Notes under the pieces: model-generated | Told to the model about the DNA's origin: nothing | The model's database searches: none | What the model saw: only the letters and a program-made list of their open reading frames with translations | Made by a program: the position numbers and the translations under genes | Origin: a bacterium | GTDB taxonomy: Bacteria; Krumholzibacteriota; Krumholzibacteriia; LZORAL124-64-63 | Length of the DNA stretch: 33,121 nt | Direction of reading: 5' to 3' | NCBI GenBank assembly: GCA_003353795.1 | Contig: PIVY01000038.1 | Location: 1-33,121, forward strand | Shown: piece after piece, positions 14,340-21,880 of the stretch | Layout of the letters: each line of letters starts with the position of its first letter | Position numbering within the stretch: the first letter of the stretch is position 1

Positions 14340-15246
14340 CGTCGTCCTCCAGGCGGTCGTCGGGGCGCAAGCCCGCGGATTTCATGATCACGGCGATCAG
14401 ACCGAAGAGCATGATGGGACCGGAAAAGCCCTTGAAGATGCCATGCTGAAGACTCTCGGTGAGCTCGGCGGGACTCACGTCCGGCATATCCGGCAGGTCG
14501 AGCTCCGTGAAGTCGCGGTCGGCCAGGTAGAGCCATGAGGTGCCGCCGCATTCGCGCGCGCCGTAGACGTGGTCGAGGTACCGTCCCGGGTGGGTGGCGA
14601 TGCGCTCGTGGGCGAGGTCCAGCAACTGGTCGCGACGGCCGTAGACCATGGCCTCCTGGGGACACATCTTCACACATTCGGGCATGACGCCGGCTTCGCT
14701 GGTGCGTTCGGCGCAGAGCGAACACTTCATCACCCGGGGAGTGAAGGCGTTGTCGTACTCGTAGGCCGGGATCTGGAAGGGACAGGCCGTCATGCAGTAG
14801 CGGCAACCCACGCAGGCGCCGGCGTCATAGGTCACCGGGCCGTGGGGGTCCTTCTTGAGCGCTTGCACGAGGCAGGCCGACACGCACGCGGGGTGCTCGC
14901 AATGCAAGCAGTTGACCTTGGCGTGGAACGGCTTCACCTGACCCTGTGACGCCGGGTACCGATTGATCACCGTGAGGTTCGTGGCGTCGGGGCGGCGCAT
15001 GTTCGCCAGCGGTGTCGTGTCGTCGTAGTCGGCGAGGTCGCCATGAGGGAGTTCGTTGGAACTGGAGCAGGCCCACTCGCAGCGCCGGCATCCCACGCAG
15101 AGCGTAAAATCGCAGAGAACGCCGACGCGATCGGGATCGAGGGGCGGTCCGGTGGATGCCATGGCGGCATCGACCCCGGCCGCCGCTGCTACGGCGCCGC
15201 CGGCGGCCGCGCCGGTGAACTTCAGGAACTCACGACGGCTGGACAT
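14332..15246 (-). CDS. HybA-like Tat-exported ferredoxin with C-terminal membrane anchor
   Basis: A 304-residue electron-transfer protein. The Tat signal is SSRREFLKFTGAAAGG (residues 2-17). Four [4Fe-4S] binding sets are visible: CVGCRRCEWAC, CLHCEHPACVSAC, CVGCRYCMTACP and CSLC...CVKMC. A single hydrophobic segment near the C-terminus (GPIMLFGLIAVIMKSAG) matches the anchor of HybA/HmcB. It would carry electrons between the HybB-like quinone subunit and the 13-heme cytochrome. ATG 15246 has GGAGG 9 nt upstream and begins right at the Tat motif; a longer frame to 15348 lies inside the regulator gene. The first 17 nt overlap the end of the MarR-type regulator gene, placing it under the same promoter. 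Confidence 0.93.
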   Translation of the reverse strand: MSSRREFLKFTGAAAGGAVAAAAGVDAAMASTGPPLDPDRVGVLCDFTLCVGCRRCEWACSSSNELPHGDLADYDDTTPLANMRRPDATNLTVINRYPASQGQVKPFHAKVNCLHCEHPACVSACLVQALKKDPHGPVTYDAGACVGCRYCMTACPFQIPAYEYDNAFTPRVMKCSLCAERTSEAGVMPECVKMCPQEAMVYGRRDQLLDLAHERIATHPGRYLDHVYGARECGGTSWLYLADRDFTELDLPDMPDVSPAELTESLQHGIFKGFSGPIMLFGLIAVIMKSAGLRPDDRLEDDDE

Positions 15247-15793
15247 GATCGTCGACCTCCTTCGGTGCGTGGCAGGAACCCTGGCTCTCGTCGAGAACGC
15301 AATCCTCGCCGCAGCGGCCGGCACATTGCAGGCAGACCAGCTCGGCATCCTTCTCGTCGGCCAGGGTGAAGCGGATGACCCGCCGCAGGAGATCCAGCAG
15401 GACCTCCTTCTCGGCGGTTTCGAAGTGATTCATGAGATTCTGGAGCTTCGCGGAACTGATCTGATCGTAGCGATCGAGCAGTTCGATCCCGGACGGCAGG
15501 AGCTCGAGATGGAACCGGCGACGATCGTCTGCCAGTCTCTGCCTGGACACCATCTCCAGTTGCACGAGGCGCTCGATGTTCTTGCTCGCGGCCGCGCTGC
15601 TGATCCTCAGCAGGCGTCCGATCTCGCCCACGGCGAAGTCACTGTGGTGCTTGAGGATCTTGAGGATCTTCAGCTGATTGTCGGTCACGACTCCCTCGCT
15701 GGCTTCCTCGAGAGTGTGATGCTGGCAGATCTCCGTGATGACCTGGGCGAGGATCCTGATATTCTGCCCGACTTGTTGATCAACTCGGTCCAT
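15230..15793 (-). CDS. MarR-family regulator with cysteine-rich C-terminal tail
   Basis: A 187-residue winged-helix regulator, first gene of the redox operon. The DNA-binding part includes LKILKILKHHSDFAVGEIGRLLRISSAAASKNIERLVQLEMVSRQRLADDRRRFHLELLPSG (residues 41-102), with the typical wing DDRR. MarR proteins usually end after the last dimerisation helix; here a tail follows with C154, C157, C161, C165 and C174-H175 (C-x2-C-x3-C-x3-C-x8-CH). This could bind an Fe-S cluster or zinc, or respond to oxidants; that is inference. GAGG lies about 7 nt before ATG 15793. A promoter and a TTAAC-N3-GTTAA palindrome lie directly upstream, so autoregulation and control of the downstream respiratory genes are likely. 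Confidence 0.9.
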   Translation of the reverse strand: MDRVDQQVGQNIRILAQVITEICQHHTLEEASEGVVTDNQLKILKILKHHSDFAVGEIGRLLRISSAAASKNIERLVQLEMVSRQRLADDRRRFHLELLPSGIELLDRYDQISSAKLQNLMNHFETAEKEVLLDLLRRVIRFTLADEKDAELVCLQCAGRCGEDCVLDESQGSCHAPKEVDDHVQPS

Positions 15794-15795
15794 TT

Positions 15796-15824
15796 TTAAC
15801 CTCGTTTATGTTTAACTGAGTTAA
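15796..15824. promoter_or_regulatory. Probable MarR-type operator (TTAAC palindrome plus third half-site)
   Basis: TTAAC (15812-15816) and GTTAA (15820-15824) form a perfect palindrome around TGA. Another TTAAC lies at 15796-15800, between the palindrome and the start codon. The palindrome touches the -10 hexamer of the regulator promoter, so binding would block RNA polymerase. Confidence 0.6.
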
Positions 15825-15851
15825 TTATCGCACCTGTTAGAGAAAAATCAA
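15824..15851 (-). promoter_or_regulatory. Promoter of the marR-ferredoxin-HybB-cytochrome operon
   Basis: On the minus strand TTGATT (15851-15846) and GATAAT (15829-15824) are separated by 16 nt, a good sigma-70-type match. The region is markedly AT-rich for this window. The -10 overlaps the edge of the TTAAC/GTTAA palindrome. Confidence 0.65.
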
Positions 15852-15876
15852 GTCCCTGGCGAGAATTCGTTATCGA

Positions 15877-16680
15877 TTATTCCGAGGTGCGGAGTCGAAT
15901 TCCCAAGACGTTGGGAATGGGGAAGTTAAGGAGGGTCCGGCTGGCGGTGTGGAGGGCGGGATCGATCCAGATCTGGGCCTCGGTGCCTCCTTCGAGGTGC
16001 TGGGCGGCCACCAGATCGATGGGAAGTGAGAGCAAGATCTCATTGAAGGCATGCATGTCGTGGGGATGCCGGCAGTAGATCCAGAGCATGCGCCCGGACG
16101 CGTCCTCGCCGAGGCAGGCCTCCGCCCAGCGACGGTCGCCGGGATTCCAGCGGTTGTCGCCGTTCTTGCGGACGAGTCGCAGGTTCTGGATCACGATGTC
16201 GTAGCGGTGGGCGAAGGTGCTCTCAGGGGCGGCGTCGAGGTCCTGGAGTGCGAAGGGCGGCAAGCCCGGTTCGCGCGGTTCGAAGCACGCGGCCTGTCGG
16301 TAATCGCGCTGATTCCAGATTCCGTTGTTCACGTGGTCGCCGGTGCGGAAGTACCCCACGTGGGTGCGGTGATCGGTGGCGTACATGCCGGCATTGATCA
16401 CGGCCGTGAGGTCGAACTCGCGACCCCACTGACTCACGGTGCGCACCGATCCGTCGGTATCGGATGCCGCGAGCGCCACCGTTTCCCAGCGTTCTGGGTC
16501 GATGCGCAGGACCTCGACAGTGGCTGGCGGGACCTCGAACCGGGCCAGTTCGAGGCCCGGCGCCAGGGTTTGCCATGGCGAGGTCTCGGCGCCGCCGGGT
16601 CGAACCACGGTGAGCGCGACGATCGCCAGGAAGGCGGTCGCCGCGAGCAAGGTCCGTCCGCTAAGAATTGTCGTCACCAT
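15877..16680 (-). CDS. Phosphodiester glycosidase-like (NAGPA domain) exported protein
   Basis: A 267-residue protein with an N-terminal hydrophobic signal or anchor (about residues 7-26). The body shows blocks of the phosphodiester glycosidase/NAGPA family: AVINAGMYATDHRTHVGYFRTGDHVNNGIWNQ, GRMLWIYCRHPHDMHAFNEILLSLPIDLVAAQHLEGGTEAQIWI. The last block replaces the common LDGGGSS strand with LEGGTEA, so catalysis may differ. Family members remove sugar phosphodiesters or act on exopolysaccharide; the substrate here is unknown. The ribosome-binding site is poor. It is codirectional with the MarR operon, whose promoter begins just after this stop with no obvious terminator between. It diverges from the NmrA-type gene over 63 nt. 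Confidence 0.75.
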   Translation of the reverse strand: MVTTILSGRTLLAATAFLAIVALTVVRPGGAETSPWQTLAPGLELARFEVPPATVEVLRIDPERWETVALAASDTDGSVRTVSQWGREFDLTAVINAGMYATDHRTHVGYFRTGDHVNNGIWNQRDYRQAACFEPREPGLPPFALQDLDAAPESTFAHRYDIVIQNLRLVRKNGDNRWNPGDRRWAEACLGEDASGRMLWIYCRHPHDMHAFNEILLSLPIDLVAAQHLEGGTEAQIWIDPALHTASRTLLNFPIPNVLGIRLRTSE

Positions 16681-16743
16681 GACGCCGTTTCATGTACTCT
16701 TGAAGACCCTCTCCGACACCCGTCAAACCCGGAGGCCGGCCCG

Positions 16744-17613
16744 ATGAGCGATGCACCCATCCTGGTACTCGGTAGCAGCGGCAAGCTGGGCGGTGCGGTG
16801 GTTCGCCAGCTCCGCCACGCAGGGTACACCATCCGCCAGGCGACTCGCAATCCCGACCCGAGCGATCCGGCCATGGTGCGATTCGATTGGACGAGTCCGC
16901 TCACCTGGGCGCCCGCAGCCGAAGGGTGTCGACAGGTGTTCCTCACCGCGCGGCCCCTGGACGTGGCGGCGGCGGCCATCGTGCCCGGCTTCCTGGACGA
17001 ATGCGCGGACGTCGGCGTGGAGCACGTCGTCTTCTCGTCGTCTCTGGGCACCGACATCCAGGTCACCGGTCCGCTCGGCCTGGTGGAGAGCTATCTCCGC
17101 CATTGCGGCCTCGGCTGGACCATCCTGCGCCCCAACTTCTTCATGGAGAACTTCTCCCACGGCTGGTTGCTGCCGCAGCTGCAGTCGCATGGTCGAATCC
17201 AGCTGGCGGCCGGAGCCGGTCGCACGTCCTTCGTGAGCGTGGAGGACGTGGCGGCGGCGGCGGTGACGGTGCTGGCCGATCCTGCCGCCCGCAACGACGT
17301 GCACGACCTCACCGGGGGCGACCCCATGAGCCACACCGCCGTGGCCGCCGCGTTGACGCGGGCATCGGGTCGTCCGATCAACTATCACGAGCAGACCGTG
17401 GAGGAGATGCGCATCGCCGGACAACGGGCCGGTCTGCCCGGCGGCTCGCTCGAGTACCTGCTTTCCTTGTACGGCATGGTGCGCGATGGATTGGCGGCGC
17501 GGAAATCCGACGATCTGAGGAAACTCCTGGGCCGCGAAGCGCGTACGTTTGACGAATTCGCCGCCGCCAACGCCGATGTCTGGCGCGTGGAGGCGACAAC
17601 CAGGCACGATTAA
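16744..17613 (+). CDS. NmrA-like NAD(P)-binding protein (atypical SDR)
   Basis: A 289-residue cytoplasmic protein with an N-terminal Rossmann motif ILVLGSSGKLGGAVVRQL (GxxGxxG). Atypical short-chain reductase features follow: VEHVVFSSSLG, WTILRPNFFMENFSHG and FVSVEDVAAAAVTVL. The Ser/Tyr-Lys triad of classical SDRs is not evident, as in NmrA/QOR2-type proteins that sense or reduce quinones. ATG 16744 with GGAGG 8 nt upstream (16731-16735) sets the start, although the frame is open back to 16051 through the neighbour's antisense strand. It appears to be a single gene between the phosphodiester-glycosidase-like gene (divergent) and the large secreted protein. Confidence 0.9.
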   Translation: MSDAPILVLGSSGKLGGAVVRQLRHAGYTIRQATRNPDPSDPAMVRFDWTSPLTWAPAAEGCRQVFLTARPLDVAAAAIVPGFLDECADVGVEHVVFSSSLGTDIQVTGPLGLVESYLRHCGLGWTILRPNFFMENFSHGWLLPQLQSHGRIQLAAGAGRTSFVSVEDVAAAAVTVLADPAARNDVHDLTGGDPMSHTAVAAALTRASGRPINYHEQTVEEMRIAGQRAGLPGGSLEYLLSLYGMVRDGLAARKSDDLRKLLGREARTFDEFAAANADVWRVEATTRHD

Positions 17614-17624
17614 CAGAGCGATCC

Positions 17625-17653
17625 TTGACCTCGCCTGATCAAGATCGTTCATT
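17625..17653 (+). promoter_or_regulatory. Candidate promoter of the 901-residue secreted protein
   Basis: TTGACC (17625-17630) lies 17 nt before TTCATT (17648-17653), a good -35 with a weak -10. A perfect palindrome GTTCAT-TC-ATGAAC (17647-17660) overlaps the -10 and could be an operator. Confidence 0.35.
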
Positions 17654-17707
17654 CATGAACCCGGATTCAGGCCGCGCTCGCCATCGGCCCCGCTCCCGGT
17701 AACCGAC

Positions 17708-20413
17708 ATGCAAGAACGCAACGTTCGCATCATCATTGGTGCGGTCATGTGGCTGGTCCTTTGCGCGAGTCCGCCGCGCGTCGTGGCGCGCATGCCCATC
17801 GATCCGGCGTGGGGCCCGGCCGACAAGGCACTGGTCCTGGATGGCAGCGCCGTCCTCACCGCCGGACACCTCCACCTGAACGTCACCAACTGGGGTCTCC
17901 TGGGCTCGCACTACTCGGTGCCCAGTAGTTACTTCAACGCGCCGTCGGGCCAGTGGCCGGGCGGAAGCGGCCACGAGTACATCTTCGGCGCCGGCCTCTG
18001 GGTGGGGGGCCGCCAGTTCGGCGTCACCAGCGTGTCGAGCGGTCAGCCCGAGAGCGAACTCCGCCCGCCTTTCCTGCACGAGAACGTGATGTACGAGGCG
18101 CGCGACGGCATGATCCGGCGTCCCCGGGTCTCGTCTGCGATCACCGGCGTGCCGGGAGACCTCAACGGTGGCGACGACGACGGCGACGGCCTCCGCGACG
18201 AGGACCGCATGGATGGTCGCGACAACGACGGCGACGGCCGCATCGACGAGGATTTCGCCCAGCGGGGCTCGCAGATGTTCGGCTGCATCATGCGCGACGA
18301 CGACCCCATCGCCGACCAGCTGTTCCCCGACCACCGACCCCTGCGCCTGGAGATCTACCAGGAAGCCTGCGCCTTCGACTCGCCCGGCGCCGAGGACGCC
18401 GTGGGTCTGCGCTGGATCATCAAGAACGCCGGACCGCAGCCGATCTACGACATCTACGTGGGCCTCCTGGTGGACGGCGACATCGGTCGCCATGACGACC
18501 CCGACGGCGGCAAGGACGACCTGGCCGGCACCTTCGACGGACTCGTGCGCCAGCGCGATAACTACTGGGAAGACCTGTCCTACGCCTGGATGCGCGACGC
18601 CGACAGCGTCTCGGCGCTCGAGGGCTGGCTCGGAGCCGAGATCGACGGCAGCGGCTTCGGCGATCCCCAGGCCGTGCGCCCCGAAAAGCACGGCACCCAC
18701 GCCATCCGTATTCTCAACGCCGACTTCACCCAGGGATACTCGGGCATTCCGTTCCTCGACTCCGAGCGCTACGAACTGCTTTCGAGACCCGGGCGCGACC
18801 GTGACGTGGAGGATCCCTATCCCAACGACTACGTGGTGCTCCTGAGCGTCGGCCCCTACGGTCAACTCGACCCCGGTGAGTACATCGTCGTCGAGGGCAT
18901 CCTCACCGTGGCCGTCGGGCAGGAAGACCTGCAGAACGCCCTGCGCCGCGCCCGCGACCTCGCCGACGGTCGCTGGTACAACGCCGACAGCTACTGGAAT
19001 TCGGGCCGCAACGGCGGCGAGACCCTGATCTGTGCCGAGGATTTCGCCCAGCCCTGGAATGTCCCCAACAACCCGCTCTTCCGACGTTTCGCATCCTACT
19101 GGAACGAGGATTGCAAACCGTCCGGCATGGGGGCTGGCTGGCCCATCGAGGCCACCAACCTGAGATACTACCCCGAAACCGACAAGCACTGCATCTGGAT
19201 CAGCACCGACAATTGCGAGGAGTGCGAGCGGTACTTCGGCCGACCCTGCACGGTGGAGAATCCAGGCTCGGCGCCGTGCAGCCGCAACAGCCGCCGCGCC
19301 CGCGGCGCCTGCACCGGGCAGTTCGGGAACGAGGCCAAGCTCCCATTCGTGGTGCGCAGCCATCTGCCGCCGCCGCCGTTGCTGCGGATCGAGCCGGTGG
19401 ACCGCGGCATGGAGATCTACTGGGACGACCTCAGCCAGCGCACACCGGACGCGCTCACCGGTATCCCGGACTTCGAATCCTACCGGGTCTGGCGCGCCGA
19501 CGAGTGGGACCGTCCGGCCGGCACGTCCGAGGACACGGGTCCGCCGGTGCTGGACTGGAGCATGGTCGGCGAGTACGACCTGGTGAACTTCTTTCCCCAC
19601 GACCCGGACGAGTTTCCGCGGTCGTTCGGTCGCAACACCGGACTCGCCGTGGTGAACTACCGGCCGGTATGTCTGGACGATCCCAGGTTCGAGGGGCTCG
19701 CCGACGCCATGGCCGAGATCGTGCTGGCGGACTTCACGGGTGAGATGGAGGAGTTGCCGCCGCTACGGAATCCGGAAGGCATCGCCACGCCGGGGCTCGA
19801 GACCCTGCTGCCCTGGGAGGACTATCCGGCGCATCTGGATACCTTCTTCGCGGTGACCGAGCGGCCATTCGAGGTGGGCGCGCCCAAGAAGGCCGTGAAC
19901 TACTACATGCACCACGACGGTCCGCTGCACAACGGTTTCGTCTACTTCTACGCCGTCACGGCCACCGATCACCAACGATCCAACAACGGGCAGTTCGTGG
20001 TGGCCGCGGGGGGCGGGACCTTGCCCAGCGGCAGCTTCGGTGCAGGTCAACCGCGATTCGAAGCCGCCGGGCCCGGCGAGCAGGCACTTCCGATCTACGC
20101 CTACCCCAATCCCGCCACGCGGGAGTCGCTGGCCGATTTCCAGTCGCTGCACCCCAACGCGGGCGACCCTACCGGCGTGCGCATCTCGTTCGCCAACCTG
20201 CCGGCCTGCCAGAGCGTGATCTCCATCTACACCCTGGCGGGCGACCTGGTGGAGACCATCGATCACGACGGCGCGCAGGATGGCGGCCAGGCCTACTGGA
20301 ACCTCATCACGCGCAACGGCCAGGAAGTCACCAGCGGGATCTACATGTTCGTCGTCCAGCCGGAGCAGTCCGGTTACAACGGCGCCACCGGCAAGTTCGT
20401 GGTGGTCCGCTGA
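17708..20413 (+). CDS. Large secreted protein with Ca2+-binding repeats and Por/FlgD-like C-terminal sorting domain
   Basis: A 901-residue exported protein. An N-terminal signal (IIIGAVMWLVLCASPPRVVA) precedes the mature part. Around residues 151-183, the Asp-rich repeats DDDGDGLRDED and DNDGDGRIDED look like thrombospondin type-3/EF-loop calcium sites. A Cys-rich patch (NCEECERYFGRPC...CSRN...ACTG) follows in the middle. A fibronectin-like strand pattern starts near PPPPLLRIEPVDRGMEIYWDD. The C-terminal ~100 residues start YAYPNPATRES and end SGIYMFVVQPEQSGYNGATGKFVVVR, the pattern of type IX-like sorting or FlgD-like Ig domains. Homologous C-termini occur in FCB-group surface proteins. The ribosome-binding site is weak. 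Function unknown; surface or extracellular structural protein likely. It converges on the 20422 gene with an 8-nt gap. Confidence 0.85.
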   Translation: MQERNVRIIIGAVMWLVLCASPPRVVARMPIDPAWGPADKALVLDGSAVLTAGHLHLNVTNWGLLGSHYSVPSSYFNAPSGQWPGGSGHEYIFGAGLWVGGRQFGVTSVSSGQPESELRPPFLHENVMYEARDGMIRRPRVSSAITGVPGDLNGGDDDGDGLRDEDRMDGRDNDGDGRIDEDFAQRGSQMFGCIMRDDDPIADQLFPDHRPLRLEIYQEACAFDSPGAEDAVGLRWIIKNAGPQPIYDIYVGLLVDGDIGRHDDPDGGKDDLAGTFDGLVRQRDNYWEDLSYAWMRDADSVSALEGWLGAEIDGSGFGDPQAVRPEKHGTHAIRILNADFTQGYSGIPFLDSERYELLSRPGRDRDVEDPYPNDYVVLLSVGPYGQLDPGEYIVVEGILTVAVGQEDLQNALRRARDLADGRWYNADSYWNSGRNGGETLICAEDFAQPWNVPNNPLFRRFASYWNEDCKPSGMGAGWPIEATNLRYYPETDKHCIWISTDNCEECERYFGRPCTVENPGSAPCSRNSRRARGACTGQFGNEAKLPFVVRSHLPPPPLLRIEPVDRGMEIYWDDLSQRTPDALTGIPDFESYRVWRADEWDRPAGTSEDTGPPVLDWSMVGEYDLVNFFPHDPDEFPRSFGRNTGLAVVNYRPVCLDDPRFEGLADAMAEIVLADFTGEMEELPPLRNPEGIATPGLETLLPWEDYPAHLDTFFAVTERPFEVGAPKKAVNYYMHHDGPLHNGFVYFYAVTATDHQRSNNGQFVVAAGGGTLPSGSFGAGQPRFEAAGPGEQALPIYAYPNPATRESLADFQSLHPNAGDPTGVRISFANLPACQSVISIYTLAGDLVETIDHDGAQDGGQAYWNLITRNGQEVTSGIYMFVVQPEQSGYNGATGKFVVVR

Positions 20414-20421
20414 CGCGACGA

Positions 20422-21012
20422 CTACTTGGACATGATCTCCTTGATCAACTTGTAGTTCACGGCCTCAGCGTAGGCCATCAGCTCGTCCTCGGTGAGGTTC
20501 GAGCCGTCGATGGTGACCAGCACGCTGCCCAGGACCACCACGTTGATGGTGCCGCTGTCGTCGTTCCAGTCCAGGGCGGCCTTGTTGCCGGCGACCCGGA
20601 TCAGCTTCTGACCCGAACTGCTCAGGATCATGGGATTATTGAGCATCATGGCCAGCGACTGCAGCATGGGCGAGTCGGTGACGATGTTCACGTCGACGTT
20701 GGACTGATCCTTGTTGTAGCTGCGGCTGGCGGTGGTGCCGCCGCCGAACATGCTGGCGCCCATGGAGGCGGTCTCGGCGGTCTCGGCATTCCAGCCAGCA
20801 AGCGGCTCGGGCAGGGCCGCAGAGATCTCACCGGCCCTGAGCTGTCGGATCTGGGCGGCGGCGAATTCGAGCTCGCCGGCCGCACCGGCGAAGTCGCCGG
20901 CCTGGTAGAGCTCGATGGCCTGGTTGATCTGTTCTATGATCTCGTCGGCGGCCGCGGGTAGGGCCACCATCAGAACGAGCGCCAGGGCGGCGAGGATACG
21001 GGTGAAACGCAT
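20422..21012 (-). CDS. Small periplasmic protein of unknown function, 196 residues
   Basis: The product has a signal peptide (MRFTRILAALALVLMVALPAAA), then a TPR-like helical segment (EIIEQINQAIELYQAGDFAGAAGELEFAAAQIRQL). The beta-rich C-terminal half contains DVNIVTDSPMLQSLAMMLNNPMIL and NVVVLGSVLVTIDGSNLTEDELMAYAEAV. A flexible Gly/Ser/Thr stretch joins them. No family is recognised with confidence; the pattern resembles small periplasmic proteins with one or two TPR-like helices. GGAG lies about 8 nt upstream of ATG 21012. It stands alone between a convergent secreted protein and the divergent nitroreductase gene. Confidence 0.8.
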   Translation of the reverse strand: MRFTRILAALALVLMVALPAAADEIIEQINQAIELYQAGDFAGAAGELEFAAAQIRQLRAGEISAALPEPLAGWNAETAETASMGASMFGGGTTASRSYNKDQSNVDVNIVTDSPMLQSLAMMLNNPMILSSSGQKLIRVAGNKAALDWNDDSGTINVVVLGSVLVTIDGSNLTEDELMAYAEAVNYKLIKEIMSK

Positions 21013-21175
21013 GGCGAACTCCTCGACGGATGGGGTTTGGTCTCTGAGACGCGCAACTTAGCCGTGCGTCACGGTTTCGCCAACAACCAGTTCGTGCCGT
21101 TTTTTGGCGCTGGCACTATCATGAGGCCGGAAATCTTATCGTGTGGAGTCCAGTTTTTTGAGAAGGGATGGTCGC

Positions 21176-21778
21176 GTGGACGCGCTGAAGGCCATCGAGG
21201 AACGCCGCAGCATCCATCGGTTCGACCCCGATCACCGCATGCCGCCGGAGGATGTCGCGACCCTTCTGGAACTGGCCCGCATGGCGCCTACCGCCTTCAA
21301 TCTCCAGCATTGCCGCTTCGTGTACGTGACCGACGGAGAGCAGCGAATGCGGCTGCGGGCAGCCAGTTTCGACCAGTCCCAGGTGACCGATGCGGCGCTC
21401 CTGGTGGTGATATGCGCCGATCTCGGCGCCTGGCGGAGGCAGCCCGAGCGGTACTGGAGCCACGTGCCCGAGGCTGCGCGCGGCCGGCTGGTCGACACGA
21501 TCACGGAATACTATGAGGGGCGGGAACGGGACCAGCGCGACGAGTGTATGCGGTCGTGCGGGATCGCCGCCCAGACCCTGATGATCGCTGCCAGAGGGCT
21601 GGGGTACGAGAGTTGCCCCATGGACGGTTTCGATTTCGACACCGTGGAAGAATTGATCAATCTGCCGGCCGATCACGTCATCAGCATGTTCGTGGCCATC
21701 GGCAGGCCTCTGGAGCCCGCTCGGCCGCGGGGCGGCAAGCTACCGGCAGCGGAAGTGATCACCGAGAATCGCTTCTGA
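21176..21778 (+). CDS. Nitroreductase family protein (FMN-dependent)
   Basis: A 200-residue protein of the NfsB/NOX-like fold. It has the N-terminal block LKAIEERRSIHRFDP with FMN-phosphate-contacting Arg/Ser residues, then LELARMAPTAFNLQHCRFVYV, TLMIAARGLGYESCPMDGFD and VAIGRPLEPARPRGGKLPAAEV, all in the usual order. Such enzymes reduce nitro compounds, quinones or flavins with NAD(P)H; the substrate is not predictable. The frame opens further up at a GTG (21143), but GTG 21176 has AAGGGA 7 nt upstream and gives a typical N-terminus. A possible -10 (TATCAT, 21117-21122) lies upstream without a clear -35. The fused cytochrome c synthase follows after about 100 nt on the same strand. Confidence 0.92.
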   Translation: MDALKAIEERRSIHRFDPDHRMPPEDVATLLELARMAPTAFNLQHCRFVYVTDGEQRMRLRAASFDQSQVTDAALLVVICADLGAWRRQPERYWSHVPEAARGRLVDTITEYYEGRERDQRDECMRSCGIAAQTLMIAARGLGYESCPMDGFDFDTVEELINLPADHVISMFVAIGRPLEPARPRGGKLPAAEVITENRF

Positions 21779-21880
21779 CAGGGTGTTCCTTGTGCAGGGC
21801 GGGGATGCATTGCTAATTTGGTCGAAATTCGTTGTGACTCGAACCCCGGTTCTCTGCGACCCAAACCCCAGCGAGGTAAC

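Noticed and set aside
13137-15246. Hydrogenase-2 (hyb) operon
   Set aside because: HybA- and HybB-like subunits are present, but no NiFe large or small subunit or maturation gene is in the window, and a multiheme cytochrome follows instead.
18160-18260. Possible CRISPR or direct-repeat array
   Set aside because: The repetition is coding: Asp-Gly-rich calcium-binding repeats of the secreted protein, with no spacer structure.
17639-19600. 653-codon minus-strand open frame
   Set aside because: Antisense shadow of the 901-residue secreted protein; composition typical of reverse-frame GC-rich DNA, with no motif or ribosome-binding site.
21111-21130. Sigma-54 promoter before the nitroreductase (TGGCAC...)
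   Set aside because: The -12 GC element is missing at the required spacing; a weak TATCAT -10 is more plausible.
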